Positions 49,002 to 58,481 of a DNA stretch of 64,000 bases are shown in pieces. Numbering within the stretch: the stretch's first letter is position 1; each line of letters begins with the position of its first letter. A program made the translations under genes and the position numbers. The notes under the pieces were generated by a model. That model did not search any database. It was not told the origin of the DNA and saw nothing but the letters and a program-made list of their open reading frames with translations. Source of the DNA: Paenibacillus sinensis (GTDB lineage Bacteria > Bacillota > Bacilli > Paenibacillales > Paenibacillaceae). Location: positions 97,310 to 161,309 of the forward strand of contig NZ_JAHCMB010000077.1 in NCBI RefSeq assembly GCF_019904155.1. Direction: 5' to 3'.

Positions 49002-52000
49002 TTATTTCAGGTACGTTCCCGTCACTCCGATTCCGCCGCTGCCGTTAAGGACGTAGACCCGTGCATTGCCTTTGCCCGAGCAGTTTAGCGTGATGGTGCC
49101 GTTCGTCACGGTCTTGCGGTCGCCGGTCACGGCGTCCACATAGGTTCCGCTCGGAATGCCCGTGAAGGTGGCGTCGCCCGAAATCGTGACGAGAGCGAAG
49201 CTGTCGATACCCTTGGCAGTATCGGTATATCTGCGTTTGAATGCCAGATTTCCGGATACATTCTCCGTAGAGTATTGGCCTTTCTGCAGGGCGGGAACCG
49301 CTCTGCGGATCAGGTTCAGCTGACGGATATGCTGCGCCAGCGGATAGTTGAGCGATTCAGCGAGCGTGCCGGTTGCATTCGTGTATTTGCCGTAATCCTG
49401 AACCGTTACGCTGCCCTCGATGTGATCACCGAAGTAGGCGCGGCCGGTTGTGCTGAGCGGCGCGTTCGGACCCGGGTCGATGACCTTGCCCTTCTGGAAT
49501 TCAATTTCGGAGCCGTAGAAAATGGCCGGAATACCCCGGAAGGTGAACATCAGGTCGAGATTCTCGGCCCAGGTGTCCTGCGTGCCTGCGAAGCGCTGGT
49601 TCTCGGGCGCTCCGTCCGGCGCGTAATCATGCGAGTCGACGTACGTGACGTTCCAGGTAGCGTCATTATAATACTGGTCGCCGTATCTCATAGCGAACGC
49701 TTCCTGCGCACTCTTGAACGCCCAGTGCATCGGGAAGTCGATGACATCGAGGCCCGAACGCATCGAATAATCCGGTGCATGATACGTATTGCCGTTCAGG
49801 AACGCATTATTCGAGGTCGGCTGATTGGCTGTAGTCGAGTTGTCCGCCCAGTTCTGTTCAACCGACAGCTTGTTGGACTCATAGTCATTTTTGCCGTCGC
49901 CCGGATAGGCCTTCGATTCCTTCCACGTATAGAACGGCGTGGAGATCGCCGGAATGCCGCTGTTCCACACATCTCTGTAGCGGGTAGCTACTTCACCGAA
50001 AATGTAGAAGTCCGAGCCGCCTCTTGTCTTCCAGGCCGGAATGAAGTATTTGTTGAAAATATACCGGCTCACATGCTTCACGGTATCGACCCGGAAGGCG
50101 TCGACACCCATGTCGATGTACTTGTTGTACGTATCGATCAAATATTGATCGACCACCGGATTCTCGGTGTTGAGGTCTACGCAGTCTCCCGCGATCTGGC
50201 CGGTCTGCACCGTATACGATTCCCAGGAGAGGCTCTTCTCGGTGTGGTAAATGTTATTGTTGGTGGTCGCGTCTTTCATCAGCGCAATCCGGGCCTGATA
50301 CTGCTGGTCAGGCGTCATCGTATCATAGTTCGCCGGCAGTTTATCCGTAATTTTGAGCATGTTGTTAACGGTGTCCGGCTTGGTTGGATCTTTTTTGAAC
50401 AGCGGGTACAGATTCTCTTCCCCGAAGTTGCCTGTATGATTGACGACGATATCCTGAATGATCTTGAGGCCTTTGGCATGCGCCGCGTTGATGAGGTCCT
50501 GATAGGAAGCCCCTGCCGATTCATACCTTGGGTCCACCTTGGCAAAATTGATCGCATGATAGCCGTGATAATCATATCCGCTGGCGTTCTGTACAACCGG
50601 AGTAATCCAGATGGCGCTGAAGCCGAGCGCTTTGATGTAATCGAGCTTCTCGATCAGCCCCTTGAAGTCGCCTCTCCAGGCCGGATCGGAATCCGGATTC
50701 CCCGCCTTGGCGTCATCCCAGGCATGCACGTTATTGCTCGGGTCTCCATCGTAGAAGCGGGAGGTGATGACGAAGTAAATCGAGTCTTCGCGGAAATCGC
50801 CCGTATTCCCTACGTTATAGAAGAAGCTCTGCGTCGTCTGATTGCCGGCCCCGTCCACCACAAGGAACTTGAGGGTCGTCGTTTTGGTGACGAGGATGGA
50901 TGGTCCGGTCAGTCCGGCCAAGGCATTGCCCGAAGTATAGACCTTGGAGCTGGTGGTCGGCTCCGTGCCGTTATCCGTATAGTAAGCTGTCGTTGTGGCC
51001 GCCTTGTTGTCCTTCAGGTTAAAAGAGACGCTGACCGACGAATCCGATTGGCTGACCGGCAGGTTCGCGGTAATCGTCGGCGCCGTCAGATCGGCGTTCA
51101 GGTCGATCACATAAGCGAAGGACGACACGCTCCCCGCCTGTCCGGCCGAGTTCACGCCAAAAGCTTTGATCGTCACGGAAGAGGACACCTGAATCGGTCC
51201 CGTATACAGAGTCGATGACGTTGTAGGCTCCGACCCGTTGGTCGTATAGTAGATGCTATCGCCCGTATTGGTGCTGGTCAGCGTCACCGTCTGGGCGGAA
51301 TCATAGGTTTTCGGTGTCGGCGAGACGGAAATGACCGGGATCTTCGGCGTCTCCGGATTGGCGTTATACCAGACGTTGTCGGTATAGTACCAGCCTTCTG
51401 CTCCGCTGCGGGACAGATCGGCGGTCTGTTTGCCGCTGCCGTCATTGAAGATCACGCTGGAGCCTGTCGCTCCCGTAATTGTATAGCTGTACCAGCTGTT
51501 GCCGTCCGAATTCATGAGGATTCCCGGCCAGGCTCCGCTTGTAGGCACGGTTGTAGGGTTCAGATTCCAGTAGTGAATCCGGACGGATGAGCCCCAGGAT
51601 GCAGGCTTCTTGAAATGAACCGTCAGCCCCGTAGCAGTCGCGGTTGGCGTGGCCGTGGCTGTCGCAGTTGCCGTAGCGGTTGGCGTAGCGGTTGGTGTTG
51701 CTGTTGGTGTGGCAGTAGGTGTCGCCGTTGGTGTCTCGGTAGCTGTTGGGGTAGCTGTCGGCGTGGCGGTAGGAGTAGCTGTTGGTGTCGCCGTTGGTGT
51801 CGCTGTAGGCGAGGCCGAAGGGCTTGGAGACGGCGAGTCGCCCGCAGTGACGGTGATGTAGTCGAGATTGACGTTGCCGCTGTCGGTTGAGTCGTATTTG
51901 TACGCAACCGTGTTGGCACCCGATACAAGGGTAAGCGCTTCCGTTTGTGTGCTCCAGGTGTTCCAATCAGCGAGGTTCGCCAGAGTGGTTTGCTTGGCTT

Positions 52001-52562
52001 TTGCTCCATTGACATAGATCGACAGCGTCTTCGCGCTTCCGGAGCCGTTGGCGTACCGAAGTTCGGTGTTATACGTGCCGTCCGAAGAAGCTTGAACAGT
52101 GAATGTCGTTACTGCTCCGGCTGCGGTGTATCCGTCGACGAAACCGGTTCCCGTGTAGCCGGTGTGATTGGTATTGACTTTGGCACCGCCCGACAGCGAT
52201 GCGTTCTCGGCCTCGTACTTGCCGGCTGTGGGTACAATGACCGTCCAGTTCTTCCCGCCATTGCTATCCCAGCTGTCCGTAGGGGCAGTAATGTGGTAGC
52301 AGTAAGTCAGAGTCGCGCCTTCCGGCACATTGATCTTGGCTGTAAAAGTGGTGCCGCTCTTCGTCATTGCCGTATCGGTGATGGTCGACCAGTTATTCGT
52401 GGTCCAATGCAGTGTCACGGCTGTTGCCGACGTGTTGGTGTACGTAACGGTATAATCGGTATTGCTAGCTGAGGCTCCGCCGGATAAACCGAATAACAAT
52501 CCGAAGAAGAGCGCAGTTGCAAGCAGAATGGAAATCAAAGACCTGGATTTTTGTCTTGCCAA
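49002..52562 (-). CDS. Secreted multidomain alpha-amylase (GH13) with carbohydrate-binding modules
   Basis: A 1186-residue secreted enzyme. Order: signal peptide (ISILLATALFFGLLFGLSGGASAS); a starch-binding-like beta domain; a CBM35/CBM6-like module (AGKYEAENASLSGGAKVN to VNLDYITVT); a Thr-Pro-Ala linker (about 250-310); a CBM26-like module (VRIHYWNLNP, GWYYTDNVWY); two chitobiase-C-type repeats (YYTTNGSEPTTSS, YYTDNGTEPTTSS); then GH13 from about 640. GH13 regions: DIVVNH, FRVDTVKH (nucleophile Asp), FGEVA (acid Glu), VDSHD. The start is TTG at 52562 with GGGAGG upstream. cre sites upstream suggest glucose repression. Confidence 0.92.
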   Translation of the reverse strand: MARQKSRSLISILLATALFFGLLFGLSGGASASNTDYTVTYTNTSATAVTLHWTTNNWSTITDTAMTKSGTTFTAKINVPEGATLTYCYHITAPTDSWDSNGGKNWTVIVPTAGKYEAENASLSGGAKVNTNHTGYTGTGFVDGYTAAGAVTTFTVQASSDGTYNTELRYANGSGSAKTLSIYVNGAKAKQTTLANLADWNTWSTQTEALTLVSGANTVAYKYDSTDSGNVNLDYITVTAGDSPSPSPSASPTATPTATPTATPTATPTATPTATETPTATPTATPTATPTATPTATATATATATPTATATGLTVHFKKPASWGSSVRIHYWNLNPTTVPTSGAWPGILMNSDGNSWYSYTITGATGSSVIFNDGSGKQTADLSRSGAEGWYYTDNVWYNANPETPKIPVISVSPTPKTYDSAQTVTLTSTNTGDSIYYTTNGSEPTTSSTLYTGPIQVSSSVTIKAFGVNSAGQAGSVSSFAYVIDLNADLTAPTITANLPVSQSDSSVSVSFNLKDNKAATTTAYYTDNGTEPTTSSKVYTSGNALAGLTGPSILVTKTTTLKFLVVDGAGNQTTQSFFYNVGNTGDFREDSIYFVITSRFYDGDPSNNVHAWDDAKAGNPDSDPAWRGDFKGLIEKLDYIKALGFSAIWITPVVQNASGYDYHGYHAINFAKVDPRYESAGASYQDLINAAHAKGLKIIQDIVVNHTGNFGEENLYPLFKKDPTKPDTVNNMLKITDKLPANYDTMTPDQQYQARIALMKDATTNNNIYHTEKSLSWESYTVQTGQIAGDCVDLNTENPVVDQYLIDTYNKYIDMGVDAFRVDTVKHVSRYIFNKYFIPAWKTRGGSDFYIFGEVATRYRDVWNSGIPAISTPFYTWKESKAYPGDGKNDYESNKLSVEQNWADNSTTANQPTSNNAFLNGNTYHAPDYSMRSGLDVIDFPMHWAFKSAQEAFAMRYGDQYYNDATWNVTYVDSHDYAPDGAPENQRFAGTQDTWAENLDLMFTFRGIPAIFYGSEIEFQKGKVIDPGPNAPLSTTGRAYFGDHIEGSVTVQDYGKYTNATGTLAESLNYPLAQHIRQLNLIRRAVPALQKGQYSTENVSGNLAFKRRYTDTAKGIDSFALVTISGDATFTGIPSGTYVDAVTGDRKTVTNGTITLNCSGKGNARVYVLNGSGGIGVTGTYLK
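51636..51812. repeat. Six-base tandem repeat encoding the Thr-Pro-Ala linker
   Basis: Degenerate repeats of GGTGTC/GGCGTA-type hexamers encode about 60 residues of PTAT units linking the binding modules of the amylase. Length can change by whole units in frame. Confidence 0.85.
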
Positions 52563-52612
52563 GCTTACTACCTCCCACATTTTAAATTTGATGTACAAAT
52601 CCCAGTGCTTGC

Positions 52613-52624
52613 GCAAACGTTTGC
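52613..52624. promoter_or_regulatory. cre-like palindrome GCAAACGTTTGC before the amylase gene
   Basis: A perfect 12-base palindrome 51 bases upstream of the amylase TTG. It matches the CcpA cre core with two departures at the edges. Confidence 0.65.
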
Positions 52625-52687
52625 AAAAAGAAGTAAAAAAATTATATTCCTCTATAGCCTCCTCTCCGAGCTTGATAAAAAGACCAT

Positions 52688-52701
52688 TGTATGCGTTTGC
52701 A
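52688..52701 (-). promoter_or_regulatory. cre site, full consensus match
   Basis: On the minus strand TGCAAACGCATACA fits TGNAARCGNWWWCA at every position, 126 bases upstream of the amylase start. It is the best candidate for CcpA-mediated glucose repression. Confidence 0.8.
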
Positions 52702-52814
52702 AATAATAAAGATTCATTTCATCGGTTGTTGAACAAAGCTGGCATCCAATGGTGATTTCATTAATGAGTATATTCGCCCACCATTTCCCAGTCAATCCTC
52801 TTTTACATGAAATT

Positions 52815-52828
52815 TGAAAACGTTTGCG
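52815..52828. promoter_or_regulatory. cre-like site in the amylase/phosphodiester-glycosidase gap
   Basis: TGAAAACGTTTGCG matches the cre consensus with two departures. It lies about 100 bases before the divergent gene at 52927 and could affect either direction. The rest of this gap (52563-52926) holds only AT-rich sequence with a repeated TCATTTAA near 52854-52874. Confidence 0.5.
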
Positions 52829-52926
52829 CTTAAAGAGGGTTTAAATCTGAATTTCATTTAAGACTCATTTAAGTAAACGGGCCTATTGTGGGGATATCGA
52901 ATCGAGCTTCCAAGGAGTGACCCCTG

Positions 52927-53970
52927 ATGAACAAGAAAAGAAAATCACCGAAAAAGCTGATTATCGGCCTTTCCCTTTCCCTTACCGCAATCGGCGCCAC
53001 CGTGTACGGACTGGCGGACCGTTACTTAATCGAGCATGTGGAGGCTGTGGTCACAGCACCTACCGTTGCTTCGGGAACCGCGGCCGTAAGCACCGCCGAT
53101 TCCACATTGGCTTCCGCCGGCGCAAGTACCGCACTCAGCTCCGGCTCCGGTACAAGCACCGGCTCGGATTCCGGGACGAACTCGGCAGCATCCACCGGCA
53201 GCGCGGCAGAGAACGCCACATCCGATGATTGGAACTACAACAGCGATGATGTCGATATCGCCGTCAAGAAGGTGGAGACCGGCAGCGGTTCGGACAAGAT
53301 CACGTATTATGTCGCAGACGTCCAGCTCAAGAGCGCGGCGAATCTCCTGACCGCCTTTGCGGATAACGCCTTTGGCCGCAACATTATCGAGAACACTTCA
53401 GAAATTGCTTCCTCTAACAATGCGATTCTTGCCATTAATGGCGACTACTACGGCTTCCGCAACGACGGTGTTGTCATCCGCAACGGCACGCTGTACCGCA
53501 ACGAGCCGGCGCGCGACGGGCTTGCCCTGTTCAGCGACGGCACGATGGACTCGTACAACGAGAAGGAGACTACCGCAGAGGAACTGCTGGCGAAGGGCGT
53601 CACGAACACCTTCTCGTTCGGCCCGGTTCTCGTGAATGACGGCGCAGCCGTCACCGATTTCGAGAACGTCAGCATCGACACGAACTTCGGCAATCGCTCG
53701 ATCGACAGCGCCAACCCGCGTACAGGCATCGGCATCATCTCCCCCAACCATTATGTATTCGTCGTCGTCGACGGCCGGCAGGAAGGCTACAGCAGAGGCA
53801 TGACCCTTAACGAATTTGCGCAGCTGTTCAAGGATCTGGGCGCCACCGAAGCATACAATCTCGACGGCGGCGGATCATCCACCATGTATTTTAACGGCAA
53901 AGTCATCAACAGCCCGGGCAGCAAGGGGCAGGAACGCGGCGTGAGCGACATCATTTTTATCGCCGAATAA
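52927..53970 (+). CDS. Phosphodiester glycosidase (NAGPA) domain protein, membrane-anchored
   Basis: A 347-residue exported protein: an N-terminal anchor (KLIIGLSLSLTAIGATVYGLA), a Ser/Thr/Gly/Ala-rich linker (about 45-95), then the NAGPA domain (ILAINGDYYGFRNDGVVIRNG, PRTGIGII, EAYNLDGGGSSTMYFNGKV, RGVSDIIFI). Bacterial members are exopolysaccharide or phosphodiester-sugar hydrolases at the cell surface. AAGGAGTG lies 9 bases before the ATG. It is 32 bases upstream of a glycosyltransferase-GtrA gene, suggesting a shared cell-surface sugar role. Confidence 0.9.
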   Translation: MNKKRKSPKKLIIGLSLSLTAIGATVYGLADRYLIEHVEAVVTAPTVASGTAAVSTADSTLASAGASTALSSGSGTSTGSDSGTNSAASTGSAAENATSDDWNYNSDDVDIAVKKVETGSGSDKITYYVADVQLKSAANLLTAFADNAFGRNIIENTSEIASSNNAILAINGDYYGFRNDGVVIRNGTLYRNEPARDGLALFSDGTMDSYNEKETTAEELLAKGVTNTFSFGPVLVNDGAAVTDFENVSIDTNFGNRSIDSANPRTGIGIISPNHYVFVVVDGRQEGYSRGMTLNEFAQLFKDLGATEAYNLDGGGSSTMYFNGKVINSPGSKGQERGVSDIIFIAE

Positions 53971-54002
53971 CCGGCAGTGAAGAAATATGAAGGAGGCAGA
54001 CC

Positions 54003-55016
54003 ATGACAACCGTATTGATTCCCGCTTATGAGCCCGACCGCAGACTGTTGTCCTTAATCCATCATTTGCAGGCGGCATGCTTCTCCCGAATCGTCATTGT
54101 CGATGACGGCAGCGGCGAAGCATACCGGGATATTTTTGACTCCGCCCGCGAAGCCGGCTGCACCGTGCTTACCCATGATACAAATCTCGGCAAAGGCCGG
54201 GCGCTGAAGACCGGATTCCGCTACCTGATCGATACCGGAGAGACCGGGAGCATCGTCTGCGCCGACAGCGACGGACAGCATCTGCCGGACGACATCAAGA
54301 AGATCGCAGATGCGGTGGAAGGCCGCCGGAACGAGATCGTGCTCGGGTCCCGGCATTTTACCGGCCAAGTTCCGCTAAGGAGCCGCTTTGGCAACAGTGC
54401 CACCCGCTTGGTATATGCGCTGAGCACCGGACACCGGATTCAGGATACCCAGACCGGCCTTCGCGGCTTCCCGGCGGGGATGCTGGACTGGCTGTGCCGG
54501 ATTCCGGGCGAGCGCTTCGAATATGAAATGAACATGCTGCTCAGAGCAAAAGGAGACGGTTACCGGCTCCATGAGATTCCGATCGATACCGTATACCTGG
54601 AGAACAACAAATCGTCGCACTTCCGGCCGATCGCCGATTCCGTCAAGGTGTACGGCCCGATTCTGAAATTCTGCTCATCTTCGGTGCTGTCTGCCGTTCT
54701 CGATGTTGTCATGCTTCTGCTGCTTCAGAGCATGACCGGCAACCTGCTCTTCTCGGTCATCGGTGCCCGGCTGTGCAGCTCGGTCTTCAATTACCTGCTG
54801 AACCGCCGCTACGTGTTCAACAGCAAGCCGAAGTCTGCGTTCATCGCCTCGGCGCCGAAGTATTTTGCGCTGGTTGTGCTGATCCTGCTGCTTAACTACG
54901 GCCTGCTGCATGTGTTGAGCGAAAGCCTGGGCTTCCCGCTGCTCATCGCCAAGCTGCTGACGGAGGGCCTCCTGTTCGCATTCAGCTACTGGTCGCAGCG
55001 CAAATTTGTATTCTGA
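54003..55016 (+). CDS. Fusion of GT2 glycosyltransferase and GtrA membrane domain
   Basis: A 337-residue protein. The N-terminal GT2 domain (about 1-210) has VLIPAYEPD, IVIVDDGSGEAYRDIF, and VCADSDGQH for metal binding. The C-terminal GtrA domain (about 215-335) has four helices (SVLSAVLDVVMLLLLQS, YLLNRRYVFNSKP, FSYWSQRKFVF). GT2 enzymes make lipid-linked sugars and GtrA-type proteins are thought to flip them, so this chain combines both steps. GAAGGAGG precedes the ATG. Confidence 0.92.
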   Translation: MTTVLIPAYEPDRRLLSLIHHLQAACFSRIVIVDDGSGEAYRDIFDSAREAGCTVLTHDTNLGKGRALKTGFRYLIDTGETGSIVCADSDGQHLPDDIKKIADAVEGRRNEIVLGSRHFTGQVPLRSRFGNSATRLVYALSTGHRIQDTQTGLRGFPAGMLDWLCRIPGERFEYEMNMLLRAKGDGYRLHEIPIDTVYLENNKSSHFRPIADSVKVYGPILKFCSSSVLSAVLDVVMLLLLQSMTGNLLFSVIGARLCSSVFNYLLNRRYVFNSKPKSAFIASAPKYFALVVLILLLNYGLLHVLSESLGFPLLIAKLLTEGLLFAFSYWSQRKFVF

Positions 55017-55093
55017 CCAATATGAATCGGCCCATCTTGACAATCCGCAAGAAAGAGTTACATTTTAAGAAACCTGAAGGGGGAGGAACAGAC

Positions 55094-55579
55094 ATGACCA
55101 TTATTGACACCATCAAGACCCGCAGAAATATCAAGCTGTTCAAGCCTGATCCGATCAGCGAGAGCGATCTGGCTTCCTGGCTGGAGGCGGCAAGCTACGC
55201 GCCGAATCACCGCATGAACGAACCTTGGGAACTCCTGCTTGTCGGAGCGGACACCCGGGCCGCACTGAAGCACAAGACCGACTTCGGCCAGGCGCCCGTC
55301 GTGCTTGCGGTGTTGTCCAGACCCGCGCCGACGCCATTCGAGCGCGACGAGAATGTGATGGCCGCCTCCTGCTTCGCTCAGAACCTCCTGCTGGCCGCCC
55401 ATGGAGCCGGTGCAGGCACCTTTTGGTCTTCGCTCGGCGCTCTGCCCCATAATCGCGAAATTCTGGACGTGCCCGAAGGCTATGATGTCATCGGCGTCTT
55501 CGGAGTCGGCTATCCTGCGGAAGTGCCGGAGGTCAAGCCGCGGACCCCGGTTTCCGCCAAGCTCACCCGCCTGCCCTAA
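55094..55579 (+). CDS. Nitroreductase family protein (short)
   Basis: A 161-residue flavoprotein-type protein with the nitroreductase opening TIKTRRNIKLFKPDPISESDLASWLEAASYAPNHRMNEPWELLLV, then CFAQNLLLAAHGAGAGTFWSSLG. It probably binds FMN and reduces small electrophiles. GGGGGAGGA lies before the ATG at 55094. It follows the GT2-GtrA gene by 77 bases. Confidence 0.88.
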   Translation: MTIIDTIKTRRNIKLFKPDPISESDLASWLEAASYAPNHRMNEPWELLLVGADTRAALKHKTDFGQAPVVLAVLSRPAPTPFERDENVMAASCFAQNLLLAAHGAGAGTFWSSLGALPHNREILDVPEGYDVIGVFGVGYPAEVPEVKPRTPVSAKLTRLP

Positions 55580-55829
55580 CACCATACAGAGCTCAGGATG
55601 CAGAAGAACGGGATTAGCCGCCATTCCGGTGCCGGTTACCCTGTCCTTTCTGCCTCCCAGTCAATGAATCTTTCTGAGTCAACAAGGAAGATACAAGGTT
55701 ATGAATTGGCCTAAAATCCGCCTTGGATGTGCGAATTCTCCATTTTGTGGATATGCCGTTACCCTTGCAGAGACTCACATATTTTGAGAAGAGAGATGTG
55801 GGACACTCAGAGATAAAGGGAGCGATGTC

Positions 55830-56510
55830 ATGGCAGCCAGCTCAAAAAACTCTATGAATAAGCAGGGAGTATCCATTATTACCTGCATCAATCGCCACAG
55901 CTGTTTGAGAAACCTGTTCGATAATTACAGCAGACAATCTCATCCCAAAAAAGAACTTATCATCATTGTCAATAGCAACCGAATCCCCCTTGAAGACTAT
56001 CAACTAATGGCCAAAAGGCTGCGCAATGCGCGCGTCTTCCGCATCCCGGAGCGCGTCTCTCTCGGTGCCTGTTTAAACTACGCCGCGGGCAAGGCGAAAT
56101 ACAGCTATATTGCGAAATTCGACGACGATGATTACTACGCGCGCTATTACTTGACAGACAGCTTGTTGTCCTTTCGCAGAACAAATGCCGATGTCGTCGG
56201 AAAACGGGCTCATTATATGTATCTGCAAGGCTCCAAGACGCTGATTCTCCGGTTTCCGCATGATGAGAACCGCCAGGCATCCCGGCTTCCAGGTGCTACT
56301 CTTGTCATAAAGCGCAATGTGCTGAACCGGGTGCGCTTTCCTGACAAGAGCGTCGGTGAGGATGATCTTTTTTGCATCAGAAGCAAGAAAAAGGGGTACA
56401 AGGTCTATTCAGCGGGCAGACATAACTTCGTGGCGATACGCCGGAAGAATTCTTCCAAGCACACATGGGTCATCAGCGGTAAAGAACTGATCGGAACGCC
56501 AGGGTGCTAA
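55830..56510 (+). CDS. Glycosyltransferase family 2 protein
   Basis: A 226-residue GT-A enzyme: GVSIITCINRHSCLRNLFDNYSRQ, YIAKFDDDDYYARYYLTDS (metal-binding acidic cluster), GATLVIKRNVLNRVRFPDKSVGEDDLF (acid/base region). No membrane helix; such small GT2 enzymes in spore formers often act in spore-coat or surface glycan decoration, but that is inference. AAAGGGAG lies 6-7 bases before the ATG. It stands alone. Confidence 0.88.
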   Translation: MAASSKNSMNKQGVSIITCINRHSCLRNLFDNYSRQSHPKKELIIIVNSNRIPLEDYQLMAKRLRNARVFRIPERVSLGACLNYAAGKAKYSYIAKFDDDDYYARYYLTDSLLSFRRTNADVVGKRAHYMYLQGSKTLILRFPHDENRQASRLPGATLVIKRNVLNRVRFPDKSVGEDDLFCIRSKKKGYKVYSAGRHNFVAIRRKNSSKHTWVISGKELIGTPGC

Positions 56511-56535
56511 AGGTGAAAGATGCGCGGCGATTTGT

Positions 56536-56557
56536 GGGACGGGGGTAACCCCGTCTC
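56536..56557 (+). terminator. Hairpin after the GT2 gene
   Basis: GACGGGG pairs with CCCCGTC around GTAA and is followed by a weak T-rich stretch. It starts 26 bases past the GT2 stop. Confidence 0.55.
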
Positions 56558-56780
56558 TGTTCAGCCGTTCTCATGGCCGCACTTCGTCTCCAAGCTCTTC
56601 TTCGTTCTCTCCTCTGCATGATGATCATACCGCTTCTAAGCACATAACCCCGTTTGAAATCCAATCATATCCTTCAAAAATATTGTTTTCTTGTCATGCC
56701 AAATATATAGTAGAAAGAAGATGCAAGACCTTAGACCCACGAAGATCCTATGACTACAATTAACAAGAAGGTGTACAATA

Positions 56781-58439
56781 TTGGGTTTGGAGGCATGGAT
56801 TGACCTACTGCTGTTCTTTATCCTGTTCGCGCTGTTTATATATATTTTCGTTACCGTCACCATCACCAAGCTGCACAAGGTTTATTTAACCTTTCACTTT
56901 GCCATGATGATTTGGCCGTATTGTCAGTTCGTCATCAAGACGATCGACAACCCCGGCTATCAATTATTATATGTGAAGCTGGCATTTGTGGATTCGGCGG
57001 TATTGACGACAGGATGGCTGTACTTCACGATTCTCATTACCGGCCAAATCCGGTTTCTGCGGAGAAAAATATGGGCGTGGCTGTTCATTCCCACAATCAT
57101 CGCCCTCTTGGGCATCATTGTGAATCCGCATGGCTTGTTTGTGCTCCCCTGGAACGGCGGATATGTCGAGAGAATCTATGGGCCTATCTTCTGGTTCTAT
57201 ATGTGCATTCTGGTATCATATCCGATCGCTTCGCTCTATATGATTTATCTGGCTCTGGCATCCGGTCGCACGCCCCGTAAAAAGCAGCAGATCACGCTTA
57301 TGCTTAAAGGACTCATAGCCGTAACCGGTTTCCTTATGCTCGATATATTGCTGAACGTCGTGTTATCCGACTATCTGCCCGTCATCCCGGGGATGACCTC
57401 CCTTGGCATTTTGATATCGGCCATCTTCTTTGTCATTTCCATTAATCGCGAAAAAGTGCTTGATATTGTGACCATTGCCCATCAGGATATAATAGATACG
57501 ATGGCCTATGGGATTCTCGTGCTGGATGACAATGAAACCGTGGTAGAAATCAATCAAGCCCTGCGCCCTTATATGAACTTGCAAATCGGGGACCGGTTCA
57601 ACATAGCTGCCAACCTGCCACAAGAAGCGGATAATCTCAAAGAGTTCCTGCATTCCTACTATGAACATCCGCTGAAGGACTGTGAAATCGATATACATTC
57701 CCCCAAGCATCGCAAGTATCTTCATGTCCATGCCGCAGCCATCATGGTCAGTGATGAAATGGTTGGGCGGATCATTACATTCCAGGATATCTCCGAGCTG
57801 AGGCGCCTTCTTAATGAGACCAGCCATCAGAACCTCATCCTGCAAGAACGCAATGAATCGCTGATCGAGGTGCAGAAGGAGCTGTATCAGACGAACCGGA
57901 AGCTGAAGAAGATTGCGATCACCGACAGCTTGACCGGCTGTTATAATCGTCATTATTTGACTCAGAAGCTGGAGGGCGAGCTGATGAAATCCGGCTTCTA
58001 TCAGGACCCGTTCGCCATCATCCTGCTGGATATCGACTTCTTTAAATCGGTGAACGATAACTATGGCCATTTGGCCGGGGATGAAGTGATCTGTCACACG
58101 GTGGAGGCGGTCAAACGTACTCTGCGTGAGGCTGATATTTTAGCGCGTTATGGCGGAGAAGAGTTTATCATTTATTTGCCTAACACGGACGAATCACTGG
58201 CGAGGTTCCTGGCGGAAGAAGTCAAGTCCAATGTGGAATCGAATGCGGTGCTCATCGAACATGCCCCTCATCCCATATCCATTACGATCAGCATGGGACT
58301 GTTGTCGATCCGTGAGTATCCGTTTGAGCCTCCTCAAGATCCCAAGATCCTGTTGAATGATTTATTTAAAACTGTAGACGAAGCCCTGTACCAGGCCAAA
58401 AATGAGGGACGCAACCGAATCGTCAGTCTAGCCAAATAG
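56781..58439 (+). CDS. Membrane-bound diguanylate cyclase (7TM sensor, PAS, GGDEF)
   Basis: A 552-residue protein. Residues 1-225 hold about seven transmembrane helices of the histidine-kinase N-terminal 7TM type. A PAS-like region follows (about 235-350: IIDTMAYGILVLDDNETVVEINQAL), then a short coiled coil, then GGDEF (about 380-552) with ITDSLTGCYNRHYL and the active motif RYGGEEF. It makes cyclic di-GMP from GTP, controlling motility or surface growth. The start is TTG at 56781 with AAGGTG 7 bases upstream. The hybrid kinase follows by 42 bases. Confidence 0.93.
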   Translation: MGLEAWIDLLLFFILFALFIYIFVTVTITKLHKVYLTFHFAMMIWPYCQFVIKTIDNPGYQLLYVKLAFVDSAVLTTGWLYFTILITGQIRFLRRKIWAWLFIPTIIALLGIIVNPHGLFVLPWNGGYVERIYGPIFWFYMCILVSYPIASLYMIYLALASGRTPRKKQQITLMLKGLIAVTGFLMLDILLNVVLSDYLPVIPGMTSLGILISAIFFVISINREKVLDIVTIAHQDIIDTMAYGILVLDDNETVVEINQALRPYMNLQIGDRFNIAANLPQEADNLKEFLHSYYEHPLKDCEIDIHSPKHRKYLHVHAAAIMVSDEMVGRIITFQDISELRRLLNETSHQNLILQERNESLIEVQKELYQTNRKLKKIAITDSLTGCYNRHYLTQKLEGELMKSGFYQDPFAIILLDIDFFKSVNDNYGHLAGDEVICHTVEAVKRTLREADILARYGGEEFIIYLPNTDESLARFLAEEVKSNVESNAVLIEHAPHPISITISMGLLSIREYPFEPPQDPKILLNDLFKTVDEALYQAKNEGRNRIVSLAK

Positions 58440-58481
58440 GACTGTTCCTCCCGTAAATCGCAGCCTTGTGCAGCTATACAT

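Noticed and set aside
49275..51218. A 647-codon plus-strand frame inside the amylase region
   Set aside because: Antisense to the GH13 gene, rich in Arg/Val/Ile as expected from the mirror of amylase codons.
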